DNA from: Azolla caroliniana
Taxonomy: Eukaryota > Polypodiophyta
Assembly: GCA_043228905.1 (NCBI GenBank)
Contig: JBHGNT010000017.1
Coordinates: 15,438,001 to 15,502,000 of the forward strand
Reading direction: 5' to 3'
Length of the DNA: 64,000 nucleotides
Under the pieces are notes generated by a model. It was given only the letters and a program-made list of their open reading frames with translations. It searched no databases and was not told the origin of the DNA. Numbering within the stretch: the first letter of the stretch is position 1; each line of letters starts with the position of its first letter. This document shows positions 1 to 12,570 of the stretch, in pieces. A program made the translations under genes and the position numbers.

Positions 1-3000
1 TCTCGAATTATTGTTAGTGGCACATTGTAGAAACCAATAATTTTGAAGGACAATTACAATGGAGGATTGCTAACACTAATGTTGCCTAGGAAATGACAAG
101 AAAGCTTAGGCTATTTTCTATCACATTAAACAAAAGAGGAAAGAGCCTTTAAGTGAAGAATTCACAAATTGATCCTCGCAAATTGATCCATGCCAACGCA
201 CTATATATAATTATTCATCCAACTTAACACCTAATATGGGAAAGAAATAATAGTTGAACCCCTTGATTTTGGATTGGATCAACTTGAATCGATCCCTAAA
301 CCCAAGAGAAAGGATTTGTCCCCAAGGTTGCTAATGGAGAAAATTTCCTAGAAAAGATTAATTGGCCTTTGTAATAAGAGATTGAACCCAATCATCTAGC
401 TTCTATTGAGGAACGAATGTATATTAGCATGAACTCCTCAAGTAGTCTTTCTTTATTAGACCTTGAAATATTGTAGCAAAACAATTCTCATTAGTAAGAA
501 TTCAAAATGTTTTGAGCCTCTCGAGAAAGTTAAAAATAAATATATGTAACGAGGTATAAGAAATTATTCTAAATTTAATTATTGAATAAATGAGGTACGA
601 AAGGATTTTTCCAAGGATCATCAAACTCATGAAAAGATGTTCCCAAGGCACACAAAAAATGTTAAGATTACCCAGGTGAAAACAATTGTACATAAATATA
701 TATAAGTGAAGCATATTGAGTGAAGTTGAAGCCACTGGCAATCATTTCACGAGGGACAAAATGCACTTTTTTAGCATTACAAGCAATCTCCATAACTAAA
801 GCCATGTTTTTTCAAGGATACACTTAGGAAAACGCAGGGTGTCATGTATGTTCAACGCATTTTTCTCTCAAAAGTCAAAGTGGGTTCCTATTGGAACTTT
901 GATTGAGTATATAGTATTAAAAATATTGTGCATTGAAATCATGGGATTTTGTTGGAACGGTATCCATGTTATGGCTAGAGACACCCGTATATTTGGCCTT
1001 TTTTTATGCTCATATCATTCTCTTATGAATTGTCGTTTTAATTTTCTAAGCTTAGTAAGCTTGAAATTCAAGTTCTCGCATGATTCATTGGTTCGTTTTC
1101 TAGAAATCTTGATGGCAAATGAAAATAATATAGACATTTCTTTTGAAAACATGTAAATGCGGTCAAGGACTAAAGAAGAAGTAGAATTGACAAATGATGA
1201 ATCACATCTATCTCTATCTATTGTAGAAGAAGAGTCAAATGACTATGTGCGTTGGTTTCCTATTAAAAATCGAATATTTACTTGCAATTTCATGAATTTA
1301 TTTATCTATCACATTACAAGAAAATAATTGAACTACATTTATGCCTCTGGATGAAACATATAACAATGCATATGTACTTTTAAACAATACAATAATACTT
1401 GAAACCTATAGTGTGAAAGCAACATTGTCACTATACCATTGCATATATAACATCTAGTGTAATCTTGTTCGATTCCATATTTTAGTTATATAAACATGAT
1501 AGTGTAGTGTCAAAGCTTGTCGGTTCAAGTCTTGATCAATTTTTTTGCATTAACATTATGGAGGACTCTTCCTCATTTGAGGTTCATATAATGCACACTA
1601 CGAAGCTATTCTTTACAACATTGACATTGGTACATATTTTCATAGTATGAAGAGAGAGAATGGTCACATTTCCTAAGAAGGCAACGATAACAAATAATCA
1701 GTGCATTTATTCATTATAAACATAATTTACAATATGTGAGCATCAAATATGCAACTGAGTGCTCATTTAGTTTGATTTTCAATGTCTCGAATTTACACAA
1801 CTCAGAAAACATTGGTGCACATTTTCAAGACACGTCAAGAAAGAGGATGTAGCATCTCACTATATACAATGAAAAGTCTTTTGATGAAGGCAAAATGAAA
1901 TTTGCTACTTACAAGTTATCACAAGCCTTAATGTTTAAATCTCTTTGTGGAAGAGACTAATATGATGTAATTACGAAGACAATTGTCAATTGTTGTTCCT
2001 TAAAAGAAACACATAAGTTGTATTATATTAAAGATATGTGGTTATCAAGAAACCGCCTCTTCATAACTTGTTCGAGAAAATGGCGAAACTTTGATTTTAA
2101 GTACCTCTGCATTATTTATAGATAGAAAGTCCTTCACACACACGTGTTTGAGATATCTACAAATATGATGTAGCAAATTACCCCACTTCCTAAATCTCCT
2201 TATATCACACACTAAACGAAAACAAATTTGTTTTAAGAATGACTCTAATTGAACTTATTAGCAATAATTGAAAGATCAAGACTTAATAAAAAAAGATGTG
2301 ATTACTAACTAATGCGTTAGCTTTTATTTTCATCATGTGGGGGGAGGACAAAAACAAATGCGAATTATGGATGGAAGAAAAAGTGCAATATGATTTATGT
2401 ATCTCTATATGTTATACCCCCCCATTTAGACGTGGGTGTTACACTTTGCATATGAAGATGAAACGACTAACAAATGTGGATGTATCATGATGCATCTACA
2501 TACACAATGTGGGCATGGATAAACTTGTTTATTCATTCTAAATATATAGGAAAAAAGTATGTGCACATAAATGTATGGACATGGCGGCTATACCTTGCAA
2601 AATAAGGTGAATTGAGCATGAGCACGTATGTCGTGCATGATGCATAGTATGTATGTATGCATATTATGTGGACAAAGAAAGGCTTGAACACGAGACAAGT
2701 GAGATACATGAAGGGCAAAGTGAACGGGGAAGTATGGACTTGTATGCGCTCAGAGAAAACAAATACATGAGCACAAACATATGTATCGAATAGATATTGC
2801 CTTGCAAGGTGAGGCAAAGACAAGTCACTTACTTGCTTCATTCGCGATAAAACCACCCATGCTCAGACTACTAGTCAATGGATGTTCGGCCTTAACACAT
2901 TCATCTTGCCATGCATGAACCTGCACACATGTCAAGTGGATCATATACATTTATATTATATTGATAATGTCAAGAGCCATTGGATGGTTTGTTTAGGGGA

Positions 3001-3102
3001 TGACATAGACACGTAACAAAGTATATGTACATGATGTATGCATTGGCATGATGAGGCTAAATCGGGTTGACCGCAACTCGCTCACGCACGTTCAAGTACA
3101 TA
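1..3102. other. AT-rich stretch with no recognised gene
   Basis: No reading frame here has recognisable domains or a convincing exon structure, and the few open frames are short and compositionally random. A B-box-like string (CGGTTCAAGTCTTG) near 1532 hints at a decayed tRNA-derived repeat, but no matching A box is clear. Probably old intergenic and transposon-derived DNA. Confidence 0.5.
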
Positions 3103-3289
3103 TTATGAGGGGTCGATATTGATGCGCTCACTCAGCTGAAACAACAAGTTTGGGACGAAATGGGACGGGTAGACAATATTGATCGTTACGTTATGAGCCT
3201 TAGGGATCAGATGGGCCTTTCGAAGGATGACAAGAGACACAATAACAATAAGTGTATGAACACGCATGGATGCATGCATGTACATATAT

Positions 3290-3461
3290 ATGCATGTAAG
3301 TATGTGTGTATGTGTGTATGTATGTGTGAATGTATGTATGTATGGATGGATGGATGGATGAATGGATGTATGTATGTATGTATGTATGTATGTATGTATG
3401 TATGTATGTATGGATGGATGGATGGATGGATGTGTGTATGTATGTATGTATGTATGTATGT

Positions 3462-3501
<40 letters not shown>

Positions 3502-3530
3502 ATGCATGTATGTGTATGTGATGTCATACA
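3290..3530. repeat. Compound microsatellite (TATG, GGAT, TG)
   Basis: Runs of TATG and GGAT tetranucleotides alternate and end in a TG run and more TATG. Long open frames across it on both strands are only periodic translations (MYVC, IHTY) and not genes. It lies just upstream of the core promoter of the small gene at 3657. Confidence 0.95.
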
Positions 3531-3543
3531 CACAAAGTCTATG

Positions 3544-3546
<3 letters not shown>

Positions 3547-3589
<43 letters not shown>
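3547..3589. repeat. (GA)n microsatellite
   Basis: About 21 uninterrupted GA dinucleotides end directly before a TATA motif. GA/CT tracts are common in plant core promoters, so this one may be part of the promoter of the downstream gene. Confidence 0.9.
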
Positions 3590-3590
<1 letters not shown>

Positions 3591-3591
3591 C

Positions 3592-3601
3592 CTATATATA
3601 A
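3592..3601 (+). promoter_or_regulatory. TATA box of the small secreted-protein gene
   Basis: CTATATATAA lies about 65 bp before the ATG at 3657. It is followed by a pyrimidine-rich patch (TCTCTATCTGTCTCTC) immediately before the start codon. This spacing fits a plant TATA-type promoter with a short 5' leader. Confidence 0.55.
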
Positions 3602-3656
3602 GTCTGCAAATCCCCTGTTTCTGATTCATGCTCATTCATCTCTATCTGTCTCTCAA

Positions 3657-3998
3657 ATGGCTCCTCCCCACCTCATTCTCTTCACATTCTTCTCCTTCTT
3701 CCTCCTCTCCTCCTTCTTCTTCTTCATTCCTGAGCCAGCCATAGGTCGCCCACATCCCACAGAGATGGAGAAGTCACAGCATTGGACCAAAATGATGAAC
3801 CATCTCCTCTCCATTTCTGCAGATCCTGAGTTCTTCAATGATGGCTTCCTCACCTTCGATTCATCCTCCTCCTCCTCCTCATCAGAAAATGCAGAGCTCA
3901 TGAGAGGGGAATTGGAAGAGGAAGCAGAAGACTCATTCCTGAGATGGAATCATCACAGTCTTCCATCCTTCATGGGAGACCCAGAATCCTTCACTTGA
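3657..3998 (+). CDS. Putative small secreted protein, 113 aa
   Basis: An intronless frame of 113 residues opens with a strong hydrophobic signal-peptide-like segment (residues 4-23, rich in L and F) followed by PAIG as a plausible cleavage area. The mature part is small and acidic, with a serine run near residues 69-76, an acidic EELEEEAE-like stretch, and a C-terminal segment ending GDPESFT. The ATG is the first after a TATA box and a CT-rich leader, which supports a real start. No CLE, RGF, CEP, PIP or cysteine-rich peptide signature is visible, so the function is unknown. It could be a lineage-specific peptide precursor. Low-complexity composition keeps confidence moderate. Confidence 0.5.
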   Translation: MAPPHLILFTFFSFFLLSSFFFFIPEPAIGRPHPTEMEKSQHWTKMMNHLLSISADPEFFNDGFLTFDSSSSSSSSENAELMRGELEEEAEDSFLRWNHHSLPSFMGDPESFT

Positions 3999-4074
3999 AA
4001 AAGACAATAGATTTTTTCCTTCAATTTCTTCTATCCAATCACTCACTCTGTTTTTTTTCTTTCATTGATAGTAA

Positions 4075-4310
4075 CACACATACATATGTATAATCATATA
4101 CATCCATACATGTGTACAGTCATATACATCCATCCATATGTATAATCATATACATCCATACATGTGTATAATCATATACATGCATACATATGTATATATA
4201 TACACATATCATATTCATATACACATACACATAACATATATGTACATACACATATACATACATTCACATTCACATTCACATGCATGCACATACACATATG
4301 TGTCAATCCT
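4075..4310. repeat. CATA-rich degenerate repeat
   Basis: ATACAT, CACATA and ACATTC motifs recur. The first half contains four diverged copies of a ~24-bp unit built on ATGTATAATCATATACATCC. It lies in or just after the expected 3' UTR of the small gene. Confidence 0.8.
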
Positions 4311-7300
4311 ATCCGATCCCTCATGTTTCTCTTCTCGTATTGATCTACACTTGTCCCTGCCCACCCCCCCCGATATCCCGTCAATACCACCTTCTGTAAA
4401 TCACGACGTTTTTGAGTGTTTTGACAGAGGCCCGACGCAATTCTCCGCTAGTCTAGTGGGAAATTATGGTGCAACTGAGTGTCAACAAGTATTGTTGGCG
4501 ATCAAGGTCTTAGTCACGGGTTGCGTTATATAAGCCTTAGGATTGCCATCAAGATCCATAGCTCCCCGTCCATGAACTCGGTGAAGAATAAATTCGTGGA
4601 TAATGGAGGAGTGCGAGGTTTTCGCCTTTGCAATCTAAAAGGTGTTTTGCTCAATGTCCATGCCATGTAAACAAGACTTCAAGCTAATAAGCATGTAATA
4701 AACATTGGTATTACATATACGCACTTCAGAGATAATTTGTATGGATTCGATAAAACTTTTCATTGAAAGTTAGAACTAGAATGGATCTCCTTGCTTCAGT
4801 TGTTTATGTAACCATGTGAACATAAAATCTCATTGGTTGTGATTACTTTCTAAAGCTCTTTATAAGCTATATAAGTCGACATTTGCACCAATATTGCTTT
4901 AAAATGTTAAGTTTCTTGTGACATTTCGAAGGGGAGAAATTACACTTCGTAAATTGCATAATCTAACCCATCAATTGTGTGCCAAACGAGGTAGTTCAAT
5001 TTCATATTATCCTTTAAGGATAGTTATTTAATCATTCATTAAGAGGTTCCATCATTTATAAAATAGAGTCTCCATACACATCCATAGCACTGATTTCGGT
5101 GACTACATGGACCTTATGGAGATGTGGAATGATTGACATGATTTCTATTTGAATATGTAGGCTATACGTTGTTATGTTGTCTTATCTTAGTGACGAAGAA
5201 TATGAAGGTTGCACATTTAGTGTAATTAGGGAATGTATCCCTATGATTTGACTAGCAGTTAATGAGTCCCAAATCACATGACTACAAAACAAAGGGTAAC
5301 AAAAATAGACGATGCAATTTCCATCATTGTTTACAGTATATTTCGTTGTTTTGAAACGAAATTTGTAGTGACAAAGGGCCATAACTATAAACTCACATTA
5401 TAAATGTTAAATTGGAATGTCTTTCTAAAATACGTTGCACATGTGAGGTTTACAGAAAATAAACTTTACCAACAAGCTAGTTTTTTCAGGGACCTAGCAA
5501 GTTTTGTCATGTATCATGTAGGTTGCCTTTTCCTATCCTTATGTTGTTGATTGTGCCCTATCGATGACATTGATGTTGTCTATGTCGCACTCTTCGTGCT
5601 CGTCTTTTGTTTTTCCAAGTAGTTCCTTCCGTGTTCTCTCACGCCACTTTTTCACATAGGTTTGTTTTCATGGATTTAAGTCTTACCAATTAAGCCATTG
5701 GATTTGATTCATATCAATTAAGCCATAATCTTAGGCAAATTCTTGTATGTAATTCATGAAGGGATGGGTCTTATAAGTGTTGACACACGTACTAGGAATG
5801 CAAATAGTTACAAGACATCATGTGCTAAGAACAATGTGAAAGTTGACATAAATAATGTAAGAGAGTTTACATGTGGATGAACCAATATAAAAAACTTCAG
5901 AAGTCCTCACAAATTCAATCAAAGATAAGTTATAGCTATGATGGCCATACTAAATTACAAAATCTACGAAGATGCATGTAAACATGATTATAGTGGGAAT
6001 GCATAAGTTTCTCAAACTTAATTTGTGTGGTCAAATGTATCTGATGTTTCGAGACAATTCCTTATAAAATATGCCCATTTTGAAGTCTTCATATTTTATT
6101 TTGAGACAATTCATCGTAAACTACCTCCAGATATTTGTTTGGTTTGAGATCGTGCAAACATGAACCATTTGCTCCTAGAAAAAAGAATTTATGATCCAAC
6201 TTTATGAAATCCAAGGAGCGTCGCCTTTTACATCAAAGACAAGTCATAAAGAACTCCGTGGCTTTTCAATCTCCATTTCTACGAGTCAAGGTTGAAAATG
6301 AAAGCATTGTCTTTCTACAACAAGATAAAAAAGAGGACAAAAACAAATCCATAAATGATTGGAATCATACATGCAAACTAGAAATTCTTCTTTTCAATTT
6401 GAAAAAGAAAAAGAAAAATTAGGGATTCCCGTTTTCCATGAAGAAAAATAGCAACGCCCAAAATAACTACACCCACTAGTGTGATTGTACTTTGGAGTGG
6501 CCCAAAACTAATAAGATAACAATCAATAGTTCATAATACATATAGATGAGATACCAATTTATTTAGTGCCAAAATGGAAAAGATTGGTAGGGTGAAGTAT
6601 TTGCGTCTTATAGCACTTGGTTTTTGAAGTACTATTAGAGACAAAACACGCTACCTTAATGCTCAATGCCATTGATGGAGGATATATAACCAAATAGATG
6701 ATTGTCCTAGGTTGGCGAAAGGTAATTATCTGATTAGGATAGCTTCTACCCACTCCAATGATGGTAGATACAATGATCTAAATAAAGATGTTGCTTGATT
6801 GGTTGGTGCTTTGTAATGTGCCAAGGTGTTCCATGCATAAGTTTAGAGCACAACCTACCATCATTCAATCCCTAGAGTAGATGAGAACATCTTGTAAATA
6901 GAATATTTCACACTCAAAACCTAATAACCCTCTTGACTAATTTATATATTGTTTCATCGTTACATGTCTGCCATTTGTGAAATATCTTTATTTTGGTTAG
7001 ATCATGACAAAGTGTCTTTTTTTTGCAGCAAGAATAAAAATGATATGAAACCACTATAAACACTTCCATTCCTGCATACTTTTTACAATGAAGTTCATCA
7101 AACTCTCAATACTCAAAAACTCAACTCCAAGTCTCCAACCTCCATATACCACTCGGCTAAGCCACAAACATAAGCAAATGAATCCATTTTAATATAAAAT
7201 AATTGCAAACTAGCAATATTTTAACTCGTTTGAATGTACGAGTCCATCCTTCACCTCACCCTTTATGACCTTTGTTCATGCATGATCCCAATTTCTTTAA

Positions 7301-9196
7301 TTAGTGATCATTAGGGTTGCTTTGTTGACCCTGTGCTTTAGTAGCACTATATACTACTTTGTTTCAATAACCTCATGCCCAACTTCATTTTGTTTTTGAG
7401 TTTATTGACAAGTAAAAGACAATGCATCATATCATGCCTTACATGTAATGTATAATTCGTTTGTATTTTCCCTTGTTGTTTTCATTGGTTTTGAGTTTCT
7501 TTACGTGCACGCTTTCTCTTGTGCTAATGGTCCTTGCCCTTATCCACACATACCAACACTCACATGTAATCACATGTGGTCACATACTTGTTGTACCAAT
7601 CCATGTTATAAATCGTGAGAAACCTCAAAGTGCAATGAAAACCCATAATAACATGTCAAACTAGATGTATTAAAAGAATTAAGGCATAAATGTGTGCCAC
7701 TATATCATGCGAAGCATAACAAACTTAAAAGAATCAAGGGAGGGGTGAAATGAATAACCAATATGCACAGGAAGAATATTGCCCAAAATTGACCAATTGA
7801 AAATTCAAATGCATGAATTATTTTCATGCTTTGAACAAAAGTTCTAATTCTATAAGAAGAACACAAAATGATAAAAATTGACGGAGATTGTTGACAGGTT
7901 TTTTGACTGATATATTAATGGGAAATAGTATATTCAAGGCTTCATGTTTGTTCGCATGCTTGACATCTTGTTACGCAAATAGGCAACCACAATGACATGT
8001 TACTTTGTGACTACTATAATCAGTTAATTAAGAAATATTTTTTGGAACACGACATCCTTGTTTGCAAGTTTGCAACATCACATAATTAAGAAAAGTTTCT
8101 ACAAAATATAGAAATTCCAGCCAAAGCGGTTGAGAATTAACAAACATAAGGCAAAGATGAATAGAATACCAAATTAAGTTTTCATCTCTCAACTTCTAAT
8201 AATAAGCAACATAACAAGTTACTTTTGGATAGTTTTCATAACAAGCAACATATGGATAATTGTGAATGTATTATGTCAATGTGGAGAATTTAGGTATAGT
8301 TCTTAATTTAAATAAACATATTATTCTAATATATTACTAAAAAGGGCAACGATTTACGAAGTTTGGTAAGAAAATGGTTGATTTTGATAAGAGCAAGATG
8401 CATCTTTACACTAACATCAACAACTTGACAATACAGAAAGACGTCTTTAAACAACACTTAAAGTCTGATTTTCGTCACACAAAGGTGGACAATTTAAGAT
8501 CCCAACAATGTTCAATACTATGTAGGCGAGTATCCATTATTTAGCCAATCGTAGACAATTCCCATCTGTGAAAGGCCCCAACTTTCCTCACGTCTATAAC
8601 AAACTACACAATATAATTTCATGTAGCATAATAGATCACATATGGTTTATGTGTTGCACAACGAAGCTAAAAATAATTAGTGTAAATAACCGAGCTAAAT
8701 CAAGGATGATCAACCTTTATTACAAGAGGTGGTTTGGTTTACATATGACTAGTATTGGGCAAAGTCCTTGGCACAATGTAATTGTGCCATTTGGTTTTGG
8801 ACTTTGTCTAGTCAATGTATGAAAGGTCAAAATCCATCTTGTCCAAAATTTTAAAAACTTCGGAATTTGGCCAATAGGTATATCTTCACAATTGGCTTTT
8901 ATGTAAGTAATTTAAAAATATTTCCCATTTCTTCCTCTTTTCCCTTTATTGCATAGTTATGAATCATCGCTCTACAAACTCAAAACTTTTTTCCTCTTCT
9001 TCCCTCCTCCCTCTTCTCCCCTAAGTTAGGCCTCTTCTCCCTCTTCTCCTTCTATTATAGATCTACCACATCTCTATTTTTCATGATGTTGTTGCTGATG
9101 ATGACAACAGGAACAAGAATGTTATTGGAAACTAAAGCAACCTTCTTGCACAAATATGGCACAATTATTGAAAGAAAACGAATTCTAGGTAGGCTA
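4311..9196. other. AT-rich intergenic DNA, nothing recognised
   Basis: Only short, composition-driven open frames are present. I see no domains, TIR or LTR pairs, tRNA genes or clear splice-bounded exons. The frame around 4479-4670 is not recognisable as a known protein. Confidence 0.5.
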
Positions 9197-9620
9197 TTAG
9201 ATCTTTTGTGCCTCCTCTCTAGACGATGAGGCATCCACAATAAATGAACTTAGGAATTTCCCTATGTGTAGCAATTCACCTTTGTATTCACTCTCCTTGA
9301 ATGTACAAAGTGTTTGCACAACTTGTCCCTTCTTAAGTAGTCGATACAAGAGCTTGATAATGTGAACACAATGCGGGATCCAACTGTGATAAGAGCACAC
9401 AAGCCCCTAGAACACGCCTCAACTTAGGTTGTGACTCACACTCCTCTTTCATCTCATAGACAACATTCACTTTTTCTAGGGAGGGCTTCTGATTATAGGG
9501 ACCACAAAATTCCCAACCATCATGTCTTTGGTTGCTTGAAAGTCGATTTTCACCAGAAAATGTGAGATATGCATTCTCTAACCTTCGTAACACCTTATCA
9601 CAATTAAAAAAAGTTACCAA
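9197..9620 (-). pseudogene. Ty3/gypsy-like reverse transcriptase C-terminal relic
   Basis: Read on the minus strand, the segment resembles the region after the RT catalytic core of Ty3-type elements. It has a 'KVLRRLE..LTFSGEN' stretch corresponding to the usual 'LRRVLERL....KLEKC', then 'CGPYNQKPSLEKV', then 'KLRRVLGAC', and after a frameshift 'IPHCVHIIKLLYRLLKKG', equivalent to 'FLG....I.HYA.IA.PLY.LLKKG'. At least one frameshift separates the halves and no flanking RT, RNase H or integrase remains. It is therefore a dead fragment. Its wording differs from the chromovirus at 31.6 kb, so it comes from another gypsy lineage. Confidence 0.5.
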
Positions 9621-12198
9621 TCACAAAACATCTACATCTATCTTTCCCCTATTGTATTCTCAAAGGCCACTATTGAGTCTTGAGGGATCACCTTCCTCAT
9701 GGCGGACTAGATGAGGGATTGTGGGACGTCACTCTAATGGCAAAGACCATGTCATACATCAACACATAAAAGCACTTAGATCTTCATTCCATTAAACTAT
9801 AGAAGCCTCAAAGGATCCTAAAGTTAATTTAAATTAACACACACCTAATCACTATACTAATTAAGAAATATTTTAGTTTTAACTTTTAATTAACTAACAA
9901 GTTGGATACCCTAAAGGGTCCATTTCATATTACACGTCCATTGGCCTGTAGCCATTGCTACTCAATAAAGGCTAGTTCCCCAAAAATTGCAATATGCCCA
10001 TAGAATTGGCTTAGGAACAATTTTAGATAGTAAATATTCAAATTTATAGTTTTGTTAAAACTAAAGAATATGACATTATTTTCCTTAACACCCCCCAACC
10101 TTCACGCAAGTATACCTCCCTTATAGATTACTATACACACACACACACGTGTTAACACACCAATAACTAAATAAAACCATTAAAATAAGTAAATGCATGT
10201 GCATAAATAGATGTTCATCCACTTCTAAATAATAAATCATTACTCATCATAGTAATCATCGTCATAATAGATAACTAACTACATACTTCACCTAAAAATA
10301 TCACATATATAAAGTGAAATGTTTATCTCATAAAAAGAAAAGATAAAAAAGCTAACATGGACAAGGCCTTGACTACAAATATTCCCTACATTATTTGGTC
10401 CACACACATTGACAATAACATGCGCAACATGTCAATGATGACGATGATGCTAATCTCCTACAATCACAAATGTGTCGTCTCATACTCCCACTAACATCCC
10501 CCTTCTCCCCCTTCTCCCCCTACAAACACTAACCCACTAACCCACTATCCCACACATTCCTTTTCCTCCCCTCCACATCCCTCCCTCACAATGCCCTTCA
10601 CCAAACTTCAGACCTCTCACACAATATTGTATCCTCACTGGACTGCTTTTGTATAATGCCTCTTGATGAAAAGCCCCCTCACTCAACTTTGGCTCCACCC
10701 ATTGCCCATTACCACCACTCACCACCAACACTTCCTTGTCCTCAACCTTGATTCAACTCCACACGTGTATGATGAGAAGGAGACCACGTGCGAATTAAAA
10801 TCCATAACAACTTCATCATTATTTCACCACCTCGCTTGAACCACTAGTAGTATGAGCAATTTCTCTTCTATGAACTAGGTAAAGCCCATGTCTAATTGTG
10901 TCATTCCCAGCTTGTGACACACACACCAGCCATATCCATCCCACCAACGTCCTTCCCTCTTATCACAATTTGGTTTGGCCCAACAGTCTCAATGCTTGAT
11001 AGAATGACGCCATACTTTTGTTTAATTTGGAAACCTTACCAATACCTCACATTCATCAATAGTATGGGTGCCATCAACTCTTTGCTCACATGGTTCACTG
11101 GTGACCTCTTGATTCCTTTTTCCCATGATCACGTTTCAGAAATATTGTTGCCCCCTCTCACCTTCCTCTACTTTATCACTATTATGGAATTGGGGCATAA
11201 TGTAATGGAAACACATAATTATGTTAGACGTTAAATGTGTTCTCTTTGTGTATCACCAAATCTCATGTTTAGCATCATAGGTTTTGTTGGGTCCTCATCA
11301 ACCTCATCTCCCAAAAGCTTTCCTTACCCAAATTAAAGCTTCCCAAACCCGTTGGAGGTACAATTGTTGTCGTGAAGTTACGCGCGTGTATGTAAAATAT
11401 GAGGTGGACCATCGGGGAATTGAACAAAAGTAGATGGGTTGGGTGGTCGATTTGATGACTTCTTAGCCCTCAAAATTGTCAGTCATAGTGGCTCTCCTTC
11501 GGATGTAATGGATAGGCTTTGTCAATGTGTTTGTGGGAGTGTGATCCTATGTGCAAATGCAACTATACGAGTACATGTACATATGTGTGAATTTAAGTAT
11601 GTCTTAGCATAAATATATGCATGTACATGTTTCTACATATGTTTATATGTATGTCAATGTGTAAGGGGCATGTATTTGTAAATGTAGTGCATGAATATGT
11701 TTGAATGTGTGTATGTGTATGTATATATGGACGTCTATGTATTTATGTATACTTATATAGATGTATATCAATAGGCGGAAGTGTATATATGCATATCATA
11801 TGCATGTGTTGTCATGATGTGGTGGGTCCAAAGGTAGAGATAGGGAAAATAGGAAAGGGGACAACCACATAAATGTGAATATGTAAATATAAAAACAATT
11901 ATTTTTGCGTTGAAGATCGAATACCAGTTGTGGAAGGAAGCATAAAGTGGCCAAGGACACTACGTCAACAAAGGGTGATGTTGTCAGCGATTGTAGGTGA
12001 GGACAACACCATTAAGCTTGGATTCTCACTCAAAGCTTGACTAGTCTCATTTGAAACTTCTTGTAAAACCCTAATTGGTCATTTGTAAATTAAGGACCTA
12101 TTTGATGAACCCAAACATATAAAGGATTTTTCTCGTGCAATCATGTGATTTTTGGGTTTTAATCAAGTGTTTATTGTGTTGATTGGGTATAGTTAACC
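9621..12198. other. Intergenic DNA with small CA and ATGT repeats
   Basis: It contains a short (CA)n near 10136-10148 and an ATGT-rich stretch at about 11565-11800. No gene is recognised. The frame at 10896-11234 is open for 112 codons but has no recognisable family and no supporting signals. Confidence 0.5.
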
Positions 12199-12202
12199 TT
12201 AA

Positions 12203-12238
12203 AACACGTTCGCGTTCACAAGTGGAAGGATCGCGCAT
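12203..12238 (+). repeat. Left terminal inverted repeat
   Basis: It begins AACACGTTCGCGTTCACAAG and ends GCGCAT, preceded by TTAA. It matches the inverted right end with 33 of 36 identities. The three mismatches are all C/T or G/A transitions (GTTCGCG against ATTCGCA, and GATCGCG against GATTGCG). Confidence 0.9.
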
Positions 12239-12570
12239 AAATGGAAGGATAAGGGAAATTTTGGTTGATTTTAGGGCTTTTTCAATGATTTTACAAAACA
12301 CATTGATACCAGTATCATACATGTTCAAACATACTATGAAAAAGGTTAAAAATCCACTATTTTTGTGATTTAGAAGTAACTAAAAAAAGACGAATTTCAA
12401 AAAGATACATTCTCAATTTATATCACAAACTTTACAACCAATGTTATTTTATAAGAAACGATTTTTTAGAAATCATAAGAATTCAAAACACATGCTTTTA
12501 TATTACTCGATTTGTTACAAGTGGAATGTAGTTACACTTAATAGCCAAATATACATTCATGATCACTCCT

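Noticed and set aside
3103-3635. Several long open frames on both strands over the microsatellite
   Set aside because: They translate tetranucleotide and GA repeats into periodic peptides; no gene signals within.
10896-11234. 112-codon plus-strand frame, considered as a gene
   Set aside because: No recognisable family, no promoter or splice support, and composition is like the surrounding DNA.
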